DNA of 64,000 nucleotides from Bubalus kerabau. Taxonomy: Eukaryota > Chordata > Mammalia > Artiodactyla > Bovidae. Of the stretch, positions 1 to 10,469 are shown one piece after another. Within the stretch, counting starts at the first letter, position 1; each line of letters opens with the position of its first letter. The position numbers were made by a program, and so were the translations under genes. The DNA is taken from NCBI RefSeq assembly GCF_029407905.1, contig NC_073627.1:159345697-159409696 (forward strand), in the 5' to 3' direction. A model generated the notes under the pieces. It was not told the DNA's origin. It saw only the letters and a list, made by a program, of their open reading frames with translations, and did no database searches.

Positions 1-470
1 TTTTATTAGTTTAGCCCTCTGTAAGCATTCTCATGCATCGTTAACATTACACATTGCAAAGAACTGCTTTCCTTAAATTGTATATATTTGGCTATAAATT
101 TGAGACTGTAGTAAATTGTCTGTTGAATGAGCATTATACTTTGTGCACTGATGAGTTAGGTGAAGTGTGTAATTGGGATACACATTTTAGTATGGTTTAT
201 TAAATCACAAAACACAAAAGGGCCATTAAAATTTGAATGATTATCAGGAGTAGTAAGATTTGATAGAGGTTACAATGTAGATGATATTTATATTTGATAT
301 TCAAAGTATGGTAAAATTATACCTACATTGATAATTCAGGCAATATCCAAGGTAGATATAATAGAGTTTAATTAAGAAGTTCTCAACAAGTTCTGATACT
401 TTTCAGAAGAGCAAAGTATGTAATTGGTCAAGATGGAAAAGCTTTTCTATTTTGTATGTGTATATGATGC
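1..470. other. Unassigned AT-rich DNA
   Basis: No repeat family or coding signal recognised. The sequence is AT-rich with stops in all frames and looks like ordinary non-coding mammalian DNA. Confidence 0.6.
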
Positions 471-878
471 AGGAGGGAGAAGGCAATGGCACCCTACTCT
501 AGTACCCTTGCCTGGAAAATCCCATGGATGGAGGAGCCTGGTAGGTTGCATTCCATGGGGTCGCACAGAGTTGGACACCACTGAGCGACTTCACTCTCAC
601 TTTTCACTTTCATGCATTGGAGAAGGAAATGGCAACCCACTCCAGTACTCTTGCCTAGAGAATTCCAGGGACGGGGGAGCCTGGTGGGCTGCAGTCCATG
701 GGGTCGCTAAGAGTCGGACCTGACTGAGCGACTTCACTTTCACTTTTCACTTTCGTGCATTGGAGAAGGAAATGGCAACCCACTCTAGTGTTCTTGCCTG
801 GAGAATCCCAGGGACGGGGGAGCCTGGTGGGCTGCCGTCTATGGGGTCACACAGAGTCGGACACGACTGAAGTGACTT
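471..878 (+). mobile_element. Bov-A SINE trimer (Bov-A2-like, three head-to-tail units)
   Basis: Three tandem Bov-A units begin near 474, 613 and 756. Each opens with a 'ggagaaggaaatggcaac'-like segment and closes with 'ggggtcgcaaagagtcgg'-like sequence, joined by 'cactttcacttttcactttc' linkers. The usual Bov-A2 is a dimer, so this copy carries an extra monomer. Divergence between units is low, indicating a young insertion. It has no coding capacity; BovB supplies the mobilising enzyme. A 99-codon frame at 424-723 is only a read-through of the SINE. Confidence 0.9.
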
Positions 879-902
879 AGCAGCAGCAGCAGCAGCAGCA
901 GC
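879..902 (+). repeat. (AGC)n microsatellite at the SINE tail
   Basis: About eight uninterrupted AGC triplets directly follow the last Bov-A monomer ('gacttagcagcag...'). AGC tails are a common feature of Bov-A2 3' ends and are often polymorphic in cattle. Confidence 0.95.
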
Positions 903-2624
903 ATGATGCAGTAGATAGAAAGGAAAATAATTTGTGTGTGTTTTTTTCCTGCTTATATCTGTAAGCCTCGAACTTCTATAAGTAATTCTTCACAATTGTC
1001 CCTTGCACCTACCCTCAACAGCTTCCACAAGGCCTGCAGAATCTGACTTCTGTCCACCTCTTATGTTTCATGGAATTCATGTCCTCATTCTGCTCCAGCT
1101 AGAATGGTTCTTTCATTTCCTTAATCCTCTAAGCTACTGAACAGAGCTCATTTTTTCTCTCCCATTTTAGATCCTACTCTTCTATATCTTATATCTAAAA
1201 GGCCATTTAGAGAAGTCTCATCATCTTCCTTTATCATCAGTAATTCTTGTTTTTTGTTCTCCATGTTTTTAAAGCTTCCTTTCCTCCTCTTGGTGCCCAA
1301 ACTAGGTTCCATGGAGAGATAGGTATAAGTGCCTAACTTAACAACTTGATCATTTGTTGAATCCTGAGAAATGTGGAAGGTATATTTGTGCCCCCGATTG
1401 CAAATGCAGAACTTTTGAGTAGTTCTAATAATATTTGACCCTCAACAAAGAGGGTTCAAACCCAGTCCATATGGCAGATACACAAATAAATGTTGTATCA
1501 CTTTCTATATCATCCTTTTTTTATTTCCCCCAGATGATATCTCCCATACTCCATTCAGAGTACCTCCTGAATCCTTCTATAAAACAAAATCTATGCCTAT
1601 GAAGGAAACTTCCTAATTTCTAGTGACTAAATATTTTCTGTTGTAGCTTATGAACACTACTGATTTCTCATTCCAGACTTTTATTTAAGACAAACATCCC
1701 TTTAAGGAACCAGCATTGACAAAACATTGGGATTGATCTCTGAGTTACAAATTGTTTTCCTTTTTTACTATTTCATGTTTAGACTTACTCCAATAGGACA
1801 GAGAAACAAGCATTTAACTAGGTTATCTGCTTGTGAAATGTGTTCAGAGGATGGCTTATTGCTGCAGGGCAGAATTGTTCAAAGAAGGAAGCTATGGGTC
1901 TTCTAAAAGTCTTAACAAAATTATGTCATTTGAAATATTTCCTTCTGGACTAGGTACATGGACCTAGAACCAGTCTATTTGTTCTTTTTTGATTATCCCC
2001 AGCTTTGGATCTTAAAATTATCTATATTTTAACTTCCCTTTCAGAGGAGTTGAAGTATCCCAATGTCTCACCACAGACCTTATCTCTGCCTGGTTTGCTA
2101 GATCTTACCACCTTGTTACTCCCCTTAGGAAGCAGTTCAACTGTTTCCTTGTGGGCTGACACCTCATATTGACACAGCATTGATATGTGATAAAGAAGGA
2201 TACCTATAGTCTACCCAAAATTTAATATTTTATTTCACTTAACCTTGAATAATGAAATACTAAAGTTATTTATTTTAATGTAGTCTTAATATTAGCTATG
2301 AAACACCTGCATGGGACCAGAGATCAATAAATTATCTCTGTTCTATGCTTGAAATTTCAAACTAAAAACACATTTGAATCATGATGCTAGAATTGTTTTA
2401 AAAGACTTACTGCTATTATTGGATTGACAAAATTCAAGATGTGGGTATTTGTGAAAGCTCACTCAAAAGATTAAACCCAAACTGAGTTTAAAGGCAAGGG
2501 ATTGATGTCAAATAAGAAGAGCGGGTAGGAGTAGCAGTACTTATAAATTATAAAGAATTTGCCATAATGTATATCATTTTGTTTCTTAGCTTTCATTAGT
2601 CTCTTAGCCTTTTTATTAAACCTC
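903..2624. other. Unassigned non-coding DNA
   Basis: About 1.7 kb with no recognised repeat, RNA gene or meaningful open frame. Composition is moderately AT-rich with scattered pyrimidine runs. Very old repeats could be present below what can be recognised by eye. Confidence 0.5.
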
Positions 2625-2722
2625 TGTGTGTGCTAAATTGCGCCAGTCATGTCTGATTCTTTTCATCCGTATGGACTATAGCCTCCCAGGCTCCTCTGTC
2701 CATGGGATTCTCCAGGCAAAAA
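2625..2722 (-). mobile_element. Bov-A/Bov-tA 3' fragment
   Basis: Antisense of the shared SINE 3' domain ('gtcatgtctgattct', then 'ggctcctctgtccatggga', then 'ttctccaggca'). The tRNA-derived part is absent. Several substitutions and an abrupt end after 'ccaggcaaaa' show an old, truncated copy. Confidence 0.85.
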
Positions 2723-2877
2723 TTATACTATGTAGCTTCTGCATAATATAATTTATAAGCTACAAAATGATTAAAATATGAAGTTATATACTCAAATTCC
2801 ATGAACAGTCAAAAATTTTGTGATTTCTAAGCCTTATCAACTTTTATTTTGAATTACAGTATCATGCCCAGTTAATG

Positions 2878-3095
2878 GGGCTTCCCAGGTGGCTAGTGGT
2901 AAAGAACCCACTTACCAACACAGGAGGTATAAGAACCACAGGTTTGATCCCTGGATCAGGAAGATCCCCTAGAGGGGGGCACAACAACCCACCCCAGTAT
3001 TCTTGCCTGGAGATCCTCTATGGACAGAGGAGCCTGGCAGGCTACAGTCTATAGGATCACAAAGAGTCAGCTATGACTGAAGCAACTTAGCATGC
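2878..3095 (+). mobile_element. Bov-tA SINE, full length
   Basis: Starts with the tRNA-derived head ('ggcttcccaggtggct', then 'ggtttgatccctgg', the B-box region of the internal RNA polymerase III promoter). It continues into the BovB-derived body and ends at 'gactgaagcaacttagcatgc'-like sequence. The head is clearly degenerate and is not a tRNA gene. Confidence 0.9.
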
Positions 3096-4083
3096 CTACA
3101 GAGTTAAAACACATAAATCCTATTACAAAATACAAACACTATAAATAGTCCTTTTAGGTATATTTTAGAAAGATAATGTATCTGTTGCAGGTATTGGTTA
3201 TTGTAAATTTGCAAGCCAATCTGGAAATAAAAATACTTCTTTCATATATGAAATCAGTTCTTATTTAAACTGAAACAAATATTGTATTTTGATGTAAGTT
3301 CTGCAGGTTATGTATATTGTTATCAGAAAAAAAATGGTTCATGTTTTCATTTATTCAAATCATCTTTTATATGTTCAGATCATTTTTTTATATTCTACAA
3401 AACTCTTTGATATATTTTGAAAAAAGATTTTATGTTGCTCATCTAGAATTGATCCCTAGAATTTTGACTTTTTTGGTTATTATAATTTCTCTATTAGAGA
3501 ATCTAACAGATTAAGATAGATATATAGGAAAGTTTTATATTTTAAAAATAAATGTTATTGAATTATAATTTATCTTCAATAAATGTACCCATTGTAAATA
3601 AATGACAGATGAACTTATCAGCAGAGATCACTTACAGATTTCTGAATCTCCTGTCCACAGATTTCCCCTCTCTGCATAGTAACTCTTCTCAAATTGTGCT
3701 GTCTTTCCAGTGATTCTGTTTGTCCTCACTATACTGTACCTGGAAATTCTCTCCAGGTACAAAGTCTGAGAGATCACAGGCCTATTTTGTTCATTTGCTT
3801 TCTCAGAATCACAGTCTCACCTGTAATCTAATGTCTTAAAACAAATGTTTCATGTATTTAGTCCCATGTTCTCATTGTTTATGGCAGCAAACCTAGTTTG
3901 GAACCAGTCACTCACATATAGATGTGAGAGACCACAGATATTAATTTTGTAAGTGTAATTTGTATAAAACTATATTAAAATTTGATTAACTTGTCTCTTA
4001 AAGTAAATAATGAAGCCATTTGCCTTTTAAAGTAATCACTCAAAGTAATCCTAAAAATGACATTACACATATTTTTCTTTAAG
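3096..4083. other. Unassigned non-coding DNA
   Basis: About 1 kb without a recognised element. It contains one perfect 10-bp inverted repeat (3735-3744 with 3752-3761). A 65-codon frame at 3317-3514 is hydrophobic, AT-driven and resembles no known protein. Confidence 0.5.
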
Positions 4084-4277
4084 AATGGAAAGACCCTGAT
4101 GTTGGGAAAGATTGAAGGCAGGAAGAGAAAGGGGATGACAGAGGATGAAATGGTTGGATGACATCACCAACTCAATGAACATGAATGTGACCAATTCCGG
4201 GAGATAGTGAAGGACAGGGAAGCCTAGTGAGCTTCAGTCCATGGAGTAATAAAGAGTCAGATTTAGTGACTAAACAG
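4084..4277 (+). mobile_element. BovB 3'-end fragment
   Basis: Matches the last ~190 bp of BovB: 'gaccctgatgttgggaaag', a GA-rich block, 'gaggatgaaatggttggatg', then the terminal 'cagtccatgg...agagtcag' motif. It is 5'-truncated and moderately diverged. Confidence 0.85.
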
Positions 4278-4805
4278 GAAGAATGAAATAGTAAAATTTT
4301 AAAATATTACAGTACATTTTATGGATTCATGTGAATGAATGATATTTTTGTCTTGATCTGGGCTTTATATTTTGGCTTTAAATGATTGTTGGATATTTAG
4401 TTTAGGATTGGAATTCACTTTTCTTAAGAATATTCTAAGAATATCATGAGAAATTCAATTATCTAATATTTTCAAGCATCTATCATTATACCTATTTACT
4501 TTTTTCTATATTAAAGTACTGCCTCACTGAAACATCCTGGTATTTCTGGTCAATTCTACTTAATGAAAATATATTTACTATTCATAAATAACAGACTAAG
4601 TGCTAGCATTGTATTTTGGATTGTTTGCATCTTTATATTTATGTATATTTGAAAAATGACTAGTAGAATTGCCCATTTGTCCATTCTTTAAAAAGTTTAC
4701 ATAGGAATAAAATGATTAATTCTTTGGAAAGTTTAAAGTACTGTTTTTTTCTGTTTCAATGAGGTATAAATGATGATACAATAAACAGTACAATAAATCC
4801 CGTAT
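4278..4805. other. Unassigned non-coding DNA
   Basis: AT-rich stretch with no recognised element, lying between a BovB scrap and an old L1. Confidence 0.5.
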
Positions 4806-6166
4806 ACGTCGTACTCAATGGTGAAAAGCTGAAAGCTTTTCCTTTAAGATCAGGAAAAAGACAAGGATGACTGCTCTTGCCACTTATATTGAACACAGTA
4901 TTAGAAGTCCTAGCCATAGTAATCAGAAAAGAAATAAAAGGCATCCATATTGAAAAGACAGAAGTCAGACCATCACTATTTGAAGATGACATGATGCTAT
5001 ATATAGAAAATCCTAAAGATTCCATCAAAAACTATTAGAACTAATAAATAAATTTAGTAAAGTTATAGGACCAAAACTTAATATTCAAAATCTGTTGCAT
5101 TTCTATACTATCATGCATTACCAGAAAGAGCAATCGAGAGGCAGTTTAATTTACAATCACATGACAAAGAATAAAATGCCTAGGAATAAATCTAACAAAG
5201 AAGATAAAAGACTTGCACTTGGAAAAACTGTAATATACTGATGAAAGAAACTGAGATGATACAAACAGAAAGATACACTGTACTCATAGGTTCAAAGAAT
5301 TAATATTGTTAAAATAACCATATTACCCAAGAGTCTACAGATTCAGTGCAGTCTCTATCAAATACACATGACATTTTCCACAGAACTAGAACAAATAATT
5401 CTAAAATTTACATGCAACTACAAAAGACCCAAATAGCCAAAGAAACTTGAGAAAGAAGAACAAAGCTGGACATATCATCTTTTCTGATTTCAAACTTTAC
5501 TACAAAGCAATAGTTATCACAACAGTATGGTACTGGCACAAAAACATACACAATAGATCAATGGACCATAATAGAGAGCCCATAAATAAATGCACAATTA
5601 CATGACTAATAAGCTTATGACAAAGGAGGTAAGAATTTGTAATAGAGAAAAGGCAGTTTTGTCAGTGAATGGTGTTGGGAAAACTGGACAGCTACATGAA
5701 AATGAATGAATCCAGACCGTTTTCTTACACCATAGGCAAACTCAGAATGGTTTACAGATTTAAATGTAAGCCTTGAAAACACAAAACTACTAGAGGAAAA
5801 CATAAGGAGTATGTATACTCCTTGACATTGTTCTTAGCAACATTTTTTTGGATCTGTCTCCTTAGAACAGAGGGAGGAAAACAAAAATAAACAAATGGAC
5901 TATATCAAGCTAAGCCTAACTGAACTTACAAAGGAAAACCATAAACAAATGAAAATATAACCTACAGAATGGAAGAAAATAGTTGCAAATGATGTGACCA
6001 ATAGGGGATAATTTCTAAAATATACAAACAGCTCATACCGCTCCATACCAATAAAATAAAACAAAACAAATAACACAATTTAAAAAATGGGGAGAAGAAA
6101 AAAATAGACATTTCACCAAAGAAGACAAACAGATGGTCAAACAGGCACATGAAAAGATGCTCAACA
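4806..6166 (+). mobile_element. Old L1 (L1MA-like), ORF2 3' half, segment 1
   Basis: Degraded L1 ORF2 in sense orientation. It begins in the reverse-transcriptase domain ('tcaatggtgaaaagctgaaag', then a mutated ...GLFADDM-like box encoded near 4975-4995) and runs through the post-RT region ('tggtactggcacaaaaac', 'ctcaacag'). Frameshifts and stops are frequent, so it is long dead. The element continues beyond inserted younger elements at 6385-6743, 9108-9481 and 10301-10460. Confidence 0.85.
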
Positions 6167-6384
6167 GGGCTTCTCTGCTGGCTCAGCGTTCAAGAACCCA
6201 CTCGCCAATGCAAGAGACATGAGTCCAATCCTTGGATTGTGAATATCCCCCGGAGAAGAAAATGGCAACCACTTCAGTATTCTTGCCTGGGAAATCCCAT
6301 GGACAGAGGAGCCTGGTGGGCTACAGTCCCTTGGGCTGCAAAAGAATCAGACACGACTTAGTGATTAAGCAAAAAACAACAACA
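6167..6384 (+). mobile_element. Bov-tA SINE inserted in the old L1
   Basis: Starts 'gggcttctctgctggctcag', carries the tRNA-like head, BovB-derived body and an A/C-rich tail ('aaaaaacaacaacaaa'). L1 ORF2 sequence is interrupted on the left ('gatgctcaaca') and resumes on the right ('ggtcagaatggccatcaa'), so the SINE is younger than the L1. Confidence 0.9.
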
Positions 6385-6743
6385 AATCACCTAAAACTGG
6401 TCAGAATGGCCATCAAATAACAAATCCTGAAAAAGTGTGGATAAAAGGGAACCCTCCTACACTGTTGGTTGGAATGTAAATTGGTGCAGTCACTATGGAG
6501 AACATTATGGAAATTCCTTAAAAAACTAAAAATAGAGCTCCCATATGATCCTGCAATCTCACTCCTGAATATATATACATAGGAAACTATAATTTGAAAA
6601 GTTACATTCACTCCAGTGTTCTTTGCAGCACTGTTTACAATAGCCAAGACATGAAAGCAACCTATATATTCATAGACAGATGAATGGGTAAGGAAGATGT
6701 GGCAGATTTATATAATGGAATATTATTTAACCATATAACATAA
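6385..6743 (+). mobile_element. Old L1 (L1MA-like), segment 2
   Basis: Continues L1 ORF2: 'gaaccctcctacactgttgg', then 'atagctcccatatgatcc'-like sequence, then the ORF2 C-terminal region with 'gatgaatgggtaaggaag'. It is cut at about 6743 by an inverted BovB. The last ~90 bp are represented again, independently diverged, after that BovB at 9108. Confidence 0.85.
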
Positions 6744-8455
6744 TATAATCAATCTGATTTTCATATCGACCATTTGGTGATGTCCATGTGTAGAATCTTC
6801 TCTTGTGTTGTTGCAAGAGGGTGTTTGCTATAACCAGTGTGTTCTATGGGAAAAACTCCATTAGCCTTTGCCCTGCTTCATTCTGTACTCCAAGGCCAAA
6901 TTTGCCTGTTACTCCAGGTATTTCTTGACTTCCTACTTTTGCATTCCAGTCCCCTATAATTAATAGGACATCTTTTTGGGTGTTACTTCTAGAAGGTCTT
7001 GTAGCTCTTCATAGAACCATTCAACTTCAGCTTCTTAGGCATTACTGGTCGGGGCATAGATTTGGATTACTGTGATACTGAATGGTTTGCTTGGAAATGA
7101 ACAGAGATCATTCTGTTGTTTTTGAGACGGCATCCAAATACTGCATTTCAGACTCTTTTGTTGACTATGATGGCTACTCCATTTATTCTAAGGGATTCTT
7201 GCCCACAGTAGTAGATATAATGGTCATCTGAGTTAAATTCACTCATTCCAGTCCATTTTAGTTCGCTGATTCCTAAAATGTCAACGTTCACTCTTGCCAT
7301 CTCCTGTTTGACCACTTCCAATTTGCCTTGATTCATGGGCCTAGCATTCCAGGTTGCTAAGCAATATTGCTCTTTACAGCATCGGACTTTACTTCCATCA
7401 CCAGTCATGTACACAAGTGGCTGTTGTTTTCGCTTTGGCTCCATCTCTTCATTCTTTCTGGAGTTATTTCTCCACTGATCTCTAGTAGCATATTGGGCAC
7501 CTACCGACCTTGGGAGTTCATCTTTCAGTGTCCTATCTTTTTGCTTTTTCATACTGTTCATGGGGTTCTGAAGGCAAGAATACTGAAGTGGTTTGCCATT
7601 CCCTTCTCCAGTGGACTGCATTTTGTCAGAACTCTCCACCATGACCTGTCCTTCTTGGGTGGCTCTACATAGTGTGGCTCACAGTTTCGTTGAGCTAGAC
7701 AACGCTGTGGTCCATGTGATCAGTTTGTTTAGTTTTCTGTGATTGTGGTTTTCGGTCTGTCTGCCCTATGATGGAGAAGGATAAAAGGCTTATGGAAGCT
7801 TCCTGATGGTAGAAATTGAGAGGGAAACCGGGCCTTCTTCTGATGGGCAGGACCATGATCAGTAAATCTATAACCCAATTTTCTGTTGATGGGTGGAACT
7901 GTGTTCCTTCCCTTCTACTTACCTGGGTTCAAACTATGGTGGAGGTAGTGAAGATAATGAGGATAAACCTCCTTCAAAAGATCCCATACACATACTGCTA
8001 CACTCACTGCCCCAAATCCTGCAGCAAGGCACCACCGACCCACATCTCCACTGGAGACTCCTTAACACTTCTGGGTAAGTCTGGGTCAGTCTTTTGTGGG
8101 GATCGCTGCTCCTTTCTTCTGGGTCCTGGTGCACACAAGTTTCTGTATTTGCCCTCCAAGAGTCTATGGGTTAATGGCGACCTCCTCCAAGAGGGCTTAT
8201 GCCATACTCAAGTCTGCTGCACCCAGAGCCCCTGTCCCTGTGACTGTCCACTGTTAACCCACAGGAGACACTCAAACACAGTTATGTCTCAGTCTCTGTG
8301 GGGTCCCTGGGTCCTGGTGTGCACAAGGTTTATTTTAGACTTCTGAGCATCTCTGGTGGGAATGGGGTTTGATTCTAAACGTGAATTCGCCCCTCCTACC
8401 ATTTTTCTGGGACTTCTCCTTTGCCCTTAGGTGTGGGGATTCTCCTCACAGCCAC
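6744..8455 (-). mobile_element. BovB 5' part, inverted relative to its 3' part
   Basis: Antisense BovB from the middle of the endonuclease region (6744) back to near its 5' end (8455), including the leader with two related blocks. The 3' BovB segment follows immediately in the opposite orientation. Together they match a twin-priming product: antisense segment on the 5' flank, then the sense 3' segment, with the intervening RT region (roughly 1.5 kb) missing. Confidence 0.75.
7148..7642 (-). pseudogene. BovB ORF N-terminus with start of the endonuclease domain (fragment)
   Basis: A 164-codon frame in the sense orientation of the inverted BovB segment. Residues ~45-75 are the basic N-terminal region. 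From ~90 the apurinic-endonuclease-like fold begins: 'CLATWNARP' (94-102, with the conserved Asn 99) and 'DILGISELKW' (121-130, with the putative metal-binding Glu 127), then 'NGVAIIVNK' (154-162). The frame stops at 7148, so the catalytic C-terminal half of the nuclease and the whole RT are lost. The fragment cannot make an active enzyme. The start may lie at a later Met, because residues 1-30 translate the leader. Confidence 0.8.
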
Positions 8456-9098
8456 TCCAGCGCCTGGTTCCATCACTTCATGACAAATAGATGGGGAAGA
8501 ATTGTAAACAGTGGCAGTCTTTATTTTCTTGGGCTCCAAAATCACTGCAGATGGTGACTGCAGCCATGAAATTAAAATACTCTTGGTCTTTGGGAGAAAA
8601 GCAATGACAAGCCTAGACAATATTTTAAAAAGCAGAGACATCACTTTGCCAACCCAAGTCCATACTGTCAAAGCTACGGTTTTTCCAGTAGTCATGTACA
8701 GATGTGAGGGCTGAATCATAAAGAAGGCTGAGTACTGAAGAGATACTTTTGAACTATGGTGCTGAAGAAGACTCTTGAGATTTCCTTGGACTACAAGGAG
8801 ATAAAACCAGTGAATTCTAAAAGAAATCAACTCTGAATATTCATTTGAAGGACTGATGCTGAAGCCCCAGCTCTTTGGCCACCAAATGTGAAGAGCTGAC
8901 TCTTTGGAAAAAATCTTGATGCTGGAAAACATTGATGGTGAGAGCAGAAGAGGGCAACAGAGGATGAGATGGTTGGATGCCATCATCGACTCAATGTACA
9001 TGAGTTTGAGCGAACTCCAGGAGATAGTGAAGGACAGGGAATCCTGGTGTGCTGCAGTCCAAGGGGTCACAAAGAGTAAGACAGGGCTTAGTGACTAA
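8456..9098 (+). mobile_element. BovB 3' segment (~640 bp), sense
   Basis: Sense BovB from 'tggttccatcacttcatgac' to the 3' terminus ('aagagtaagacagggcttag'). It encodes the remnants of the C-terminal 'SKITADGDCSHEIK' region. Its 5' boundary falls close to the boundaries of two other ~630-bp BovB units in this window (49308 and 54810). Old L1 sequence resumes right after its short A/C-rich tail. Confidence 0.85.
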
Positions 9099-9107
9099 TA
9101 ACAACAA

Positions 9108-9481
9108 AAATATGGAAGCAACATTCTGTCCATTGATAGTGAATGATAAACGAGATGTGGTATAAAAATATACAATGGAATATTAGTCATAAAAAATCTT
9201 GTCATTTGTGACAACATGGAGGGATCTAGAGGGTACTTTCAAAGTTAAATAAGTCCATCAGAGAAAAGCAAATACCAGATGATTTCACTTGCATGTGAAA
9301 ATAAAGAAAAATAATTAGACAAACAGAACAGAACAGAAACAGACTTGTAGATGCAGAGAACCATCTGGTGGTTGCCAGCAGAAAAGGGTTGAATGGGTGA
9401 AATAGGAGAAGTGGATTAACAGGTACAAATTTCCAGTTATAAAATAAGTAATGGACATATGTTTTAGGAGTGAAAGAGCTG
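9108..9481 (+). mobile_element. Old L1 (L1MA-like), segment 3 (start of 3' UTR)
   Basis: Resumes old L1 with 'atggaagcaac', the ORF2 terminus and 3' UTR landmarks ('gtgacaacatggagggatc', 'gatgatttcacttgcatg', 'ctggtggttgccagcag', 'acaaatttccagttataa'). It is interrupted at about 9481 by a ruminant L1 3' end. Confidence 0.85.
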
Positions 9482-9710
9482 CCTTAGTCTAGGTTCGATG
9501 CACGATACTGGATGCTTGGGGCTAGTGCACTGGGACGACCCAGAGGGATGGTATGGGGAGGGAGGAGAGAGGAGGGTTCAGGATGGAGAACACATGTATA
9601 CCTGTGGCAGATTCATTTTGATATTTGGCAAAACTAATACAATTTTGTAAAGTTTAAAAATAAAATAAAAAAAATAAAACGAGTATAACTTTGCAAAAAA
9701 AAAAAAAAAT
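9482..9710 (+). mobile_element. L1_BT 3' UTR fragment with poly(A)
   Basis: Contains the L1_BT 3' UTR signature 'gatgcacgatactggatgct', a purine-rich G tract ('ggagggaggagagaggaggg'), and 'atacctgtggcagattcat', ending in an A15 run at 9695-9709. Severely 5'-truncated. Its poly(A) abuts a BovB 3' piece without intervening DNA. Confidence 0.9.
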
Positions 9711-10300
9711 CAACATTCAGAAATGAAGATCATGGCATCTGGTCCCATCACTTCATGGCAAATAGACAGGGAAGCAATGGAAACAGTGATAGACTTTATT
9801 TTCTTGGGCTCCAAAATCACTGTAGATGGTGGCTGAAGCTATGAAATTAAAAGACCCTTGCTCCTTGGAAGAAAAGCAATGACGAACCTAGACAGCATGT
9901 TAAAAAGTAGAGACATTATTTTGCCAACAAAAGGTCTGTAAAAGCTACGGTTTTGAACTGTGGTGCTGGAGAAGACTTGAGAGTCCCTTGGACTGCAAGG
10001 CAATCAAACCAGTCAATCCTAAAGGAAACCAACCCTGGATATTCATTGGAAAATTGAAGCTGAACTCCAATACTTTGGCCACCTTATGCAAAGAGCTGAC
10101 TCACTGGAAAGTACCCTAATGCTGGGAATGATTGAAGGGAGAAGGGGATGACAAGAGGATGAGATAGTTGGATGGCATCAGCAACTCAATGGACATGAGT
10201 TTGAGCAAACTCTGGGAGATGGTGAAGGACAGGGAAGTCTGATGTGCTGCAGTCCATGGGGTCGCAAAGAGTTGGTCATTACTGATTGACTGAATTACAA
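9711..10300 (+). mobile_element. BovB 3' part (~590 bp)
   Basis: Sense BovB beginning 'caacattcagaaatgaagat' and running to the 3' end ('ggggtcgcaaagagttggtc'). A short internal deletion near 9935-9950 removes the segment encoding the 'FPVVMYGCES'-like motif. Old L1 3' UTR resumes at about 10301. Confidence 0.88.
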
Positions 10301-10460
10301 CCAAGGAATATAGTAAATGTTATAATTATTTGTATGGTGACAGAAGGTTACTAGAATTACAGTGGTGATCATTCTATAATATATATAAATATTTAATTAC
10401 TATGTGGTACACTTGAATTTAATATAGTATTATAAGTCAATTATACTTCAATAAAAATAA
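10301..10460 (+). mobile_element. Old L1 (L1MA-like), segment 4, 3' terminus
   Basis: The final 160 bp of the old L1: 'ggaatatagtaaatg', 'tgtatggtgacagaaggtt', 'gtggtgatcattctataat', ending 'atacttcaataaaaataaa' with the polyadenylation signal. This closes the element that began at 4806. Confidence 0.85.
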
Positions 10461-10469
10461 ATGCATTCA

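Noticed and set aside
424..723. 99-codon open frame with a Met start
   Set aside because: It translates the Bov-A monomers; the same peptide pattern recurs wherever this SINE lies in that frame.
2878..2960. tRNA-like sequences at the heads of Bov-tA and CHR SINEs as tRNA genes
   Set aside because: A and B box traces exist, but stems are broken and each is fused to a SINE body, so these are SINE promoters and not tRNA genes.
7816..8346. 176-codon plus-strand frame with Cys- and Ser-rich translation
   Set aside because: Antisense of the BovB leader; non-coding in both orientations.
8396..9070. 224-codon minus-strand frame
   Set aside because: Antisense of the BovB 3' segment, which is naturally poor in stops on its complement. 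Similar antisense frames occur at every young BovB (19315-19920, 36828-37496, 40084-40674, 53209-53778).
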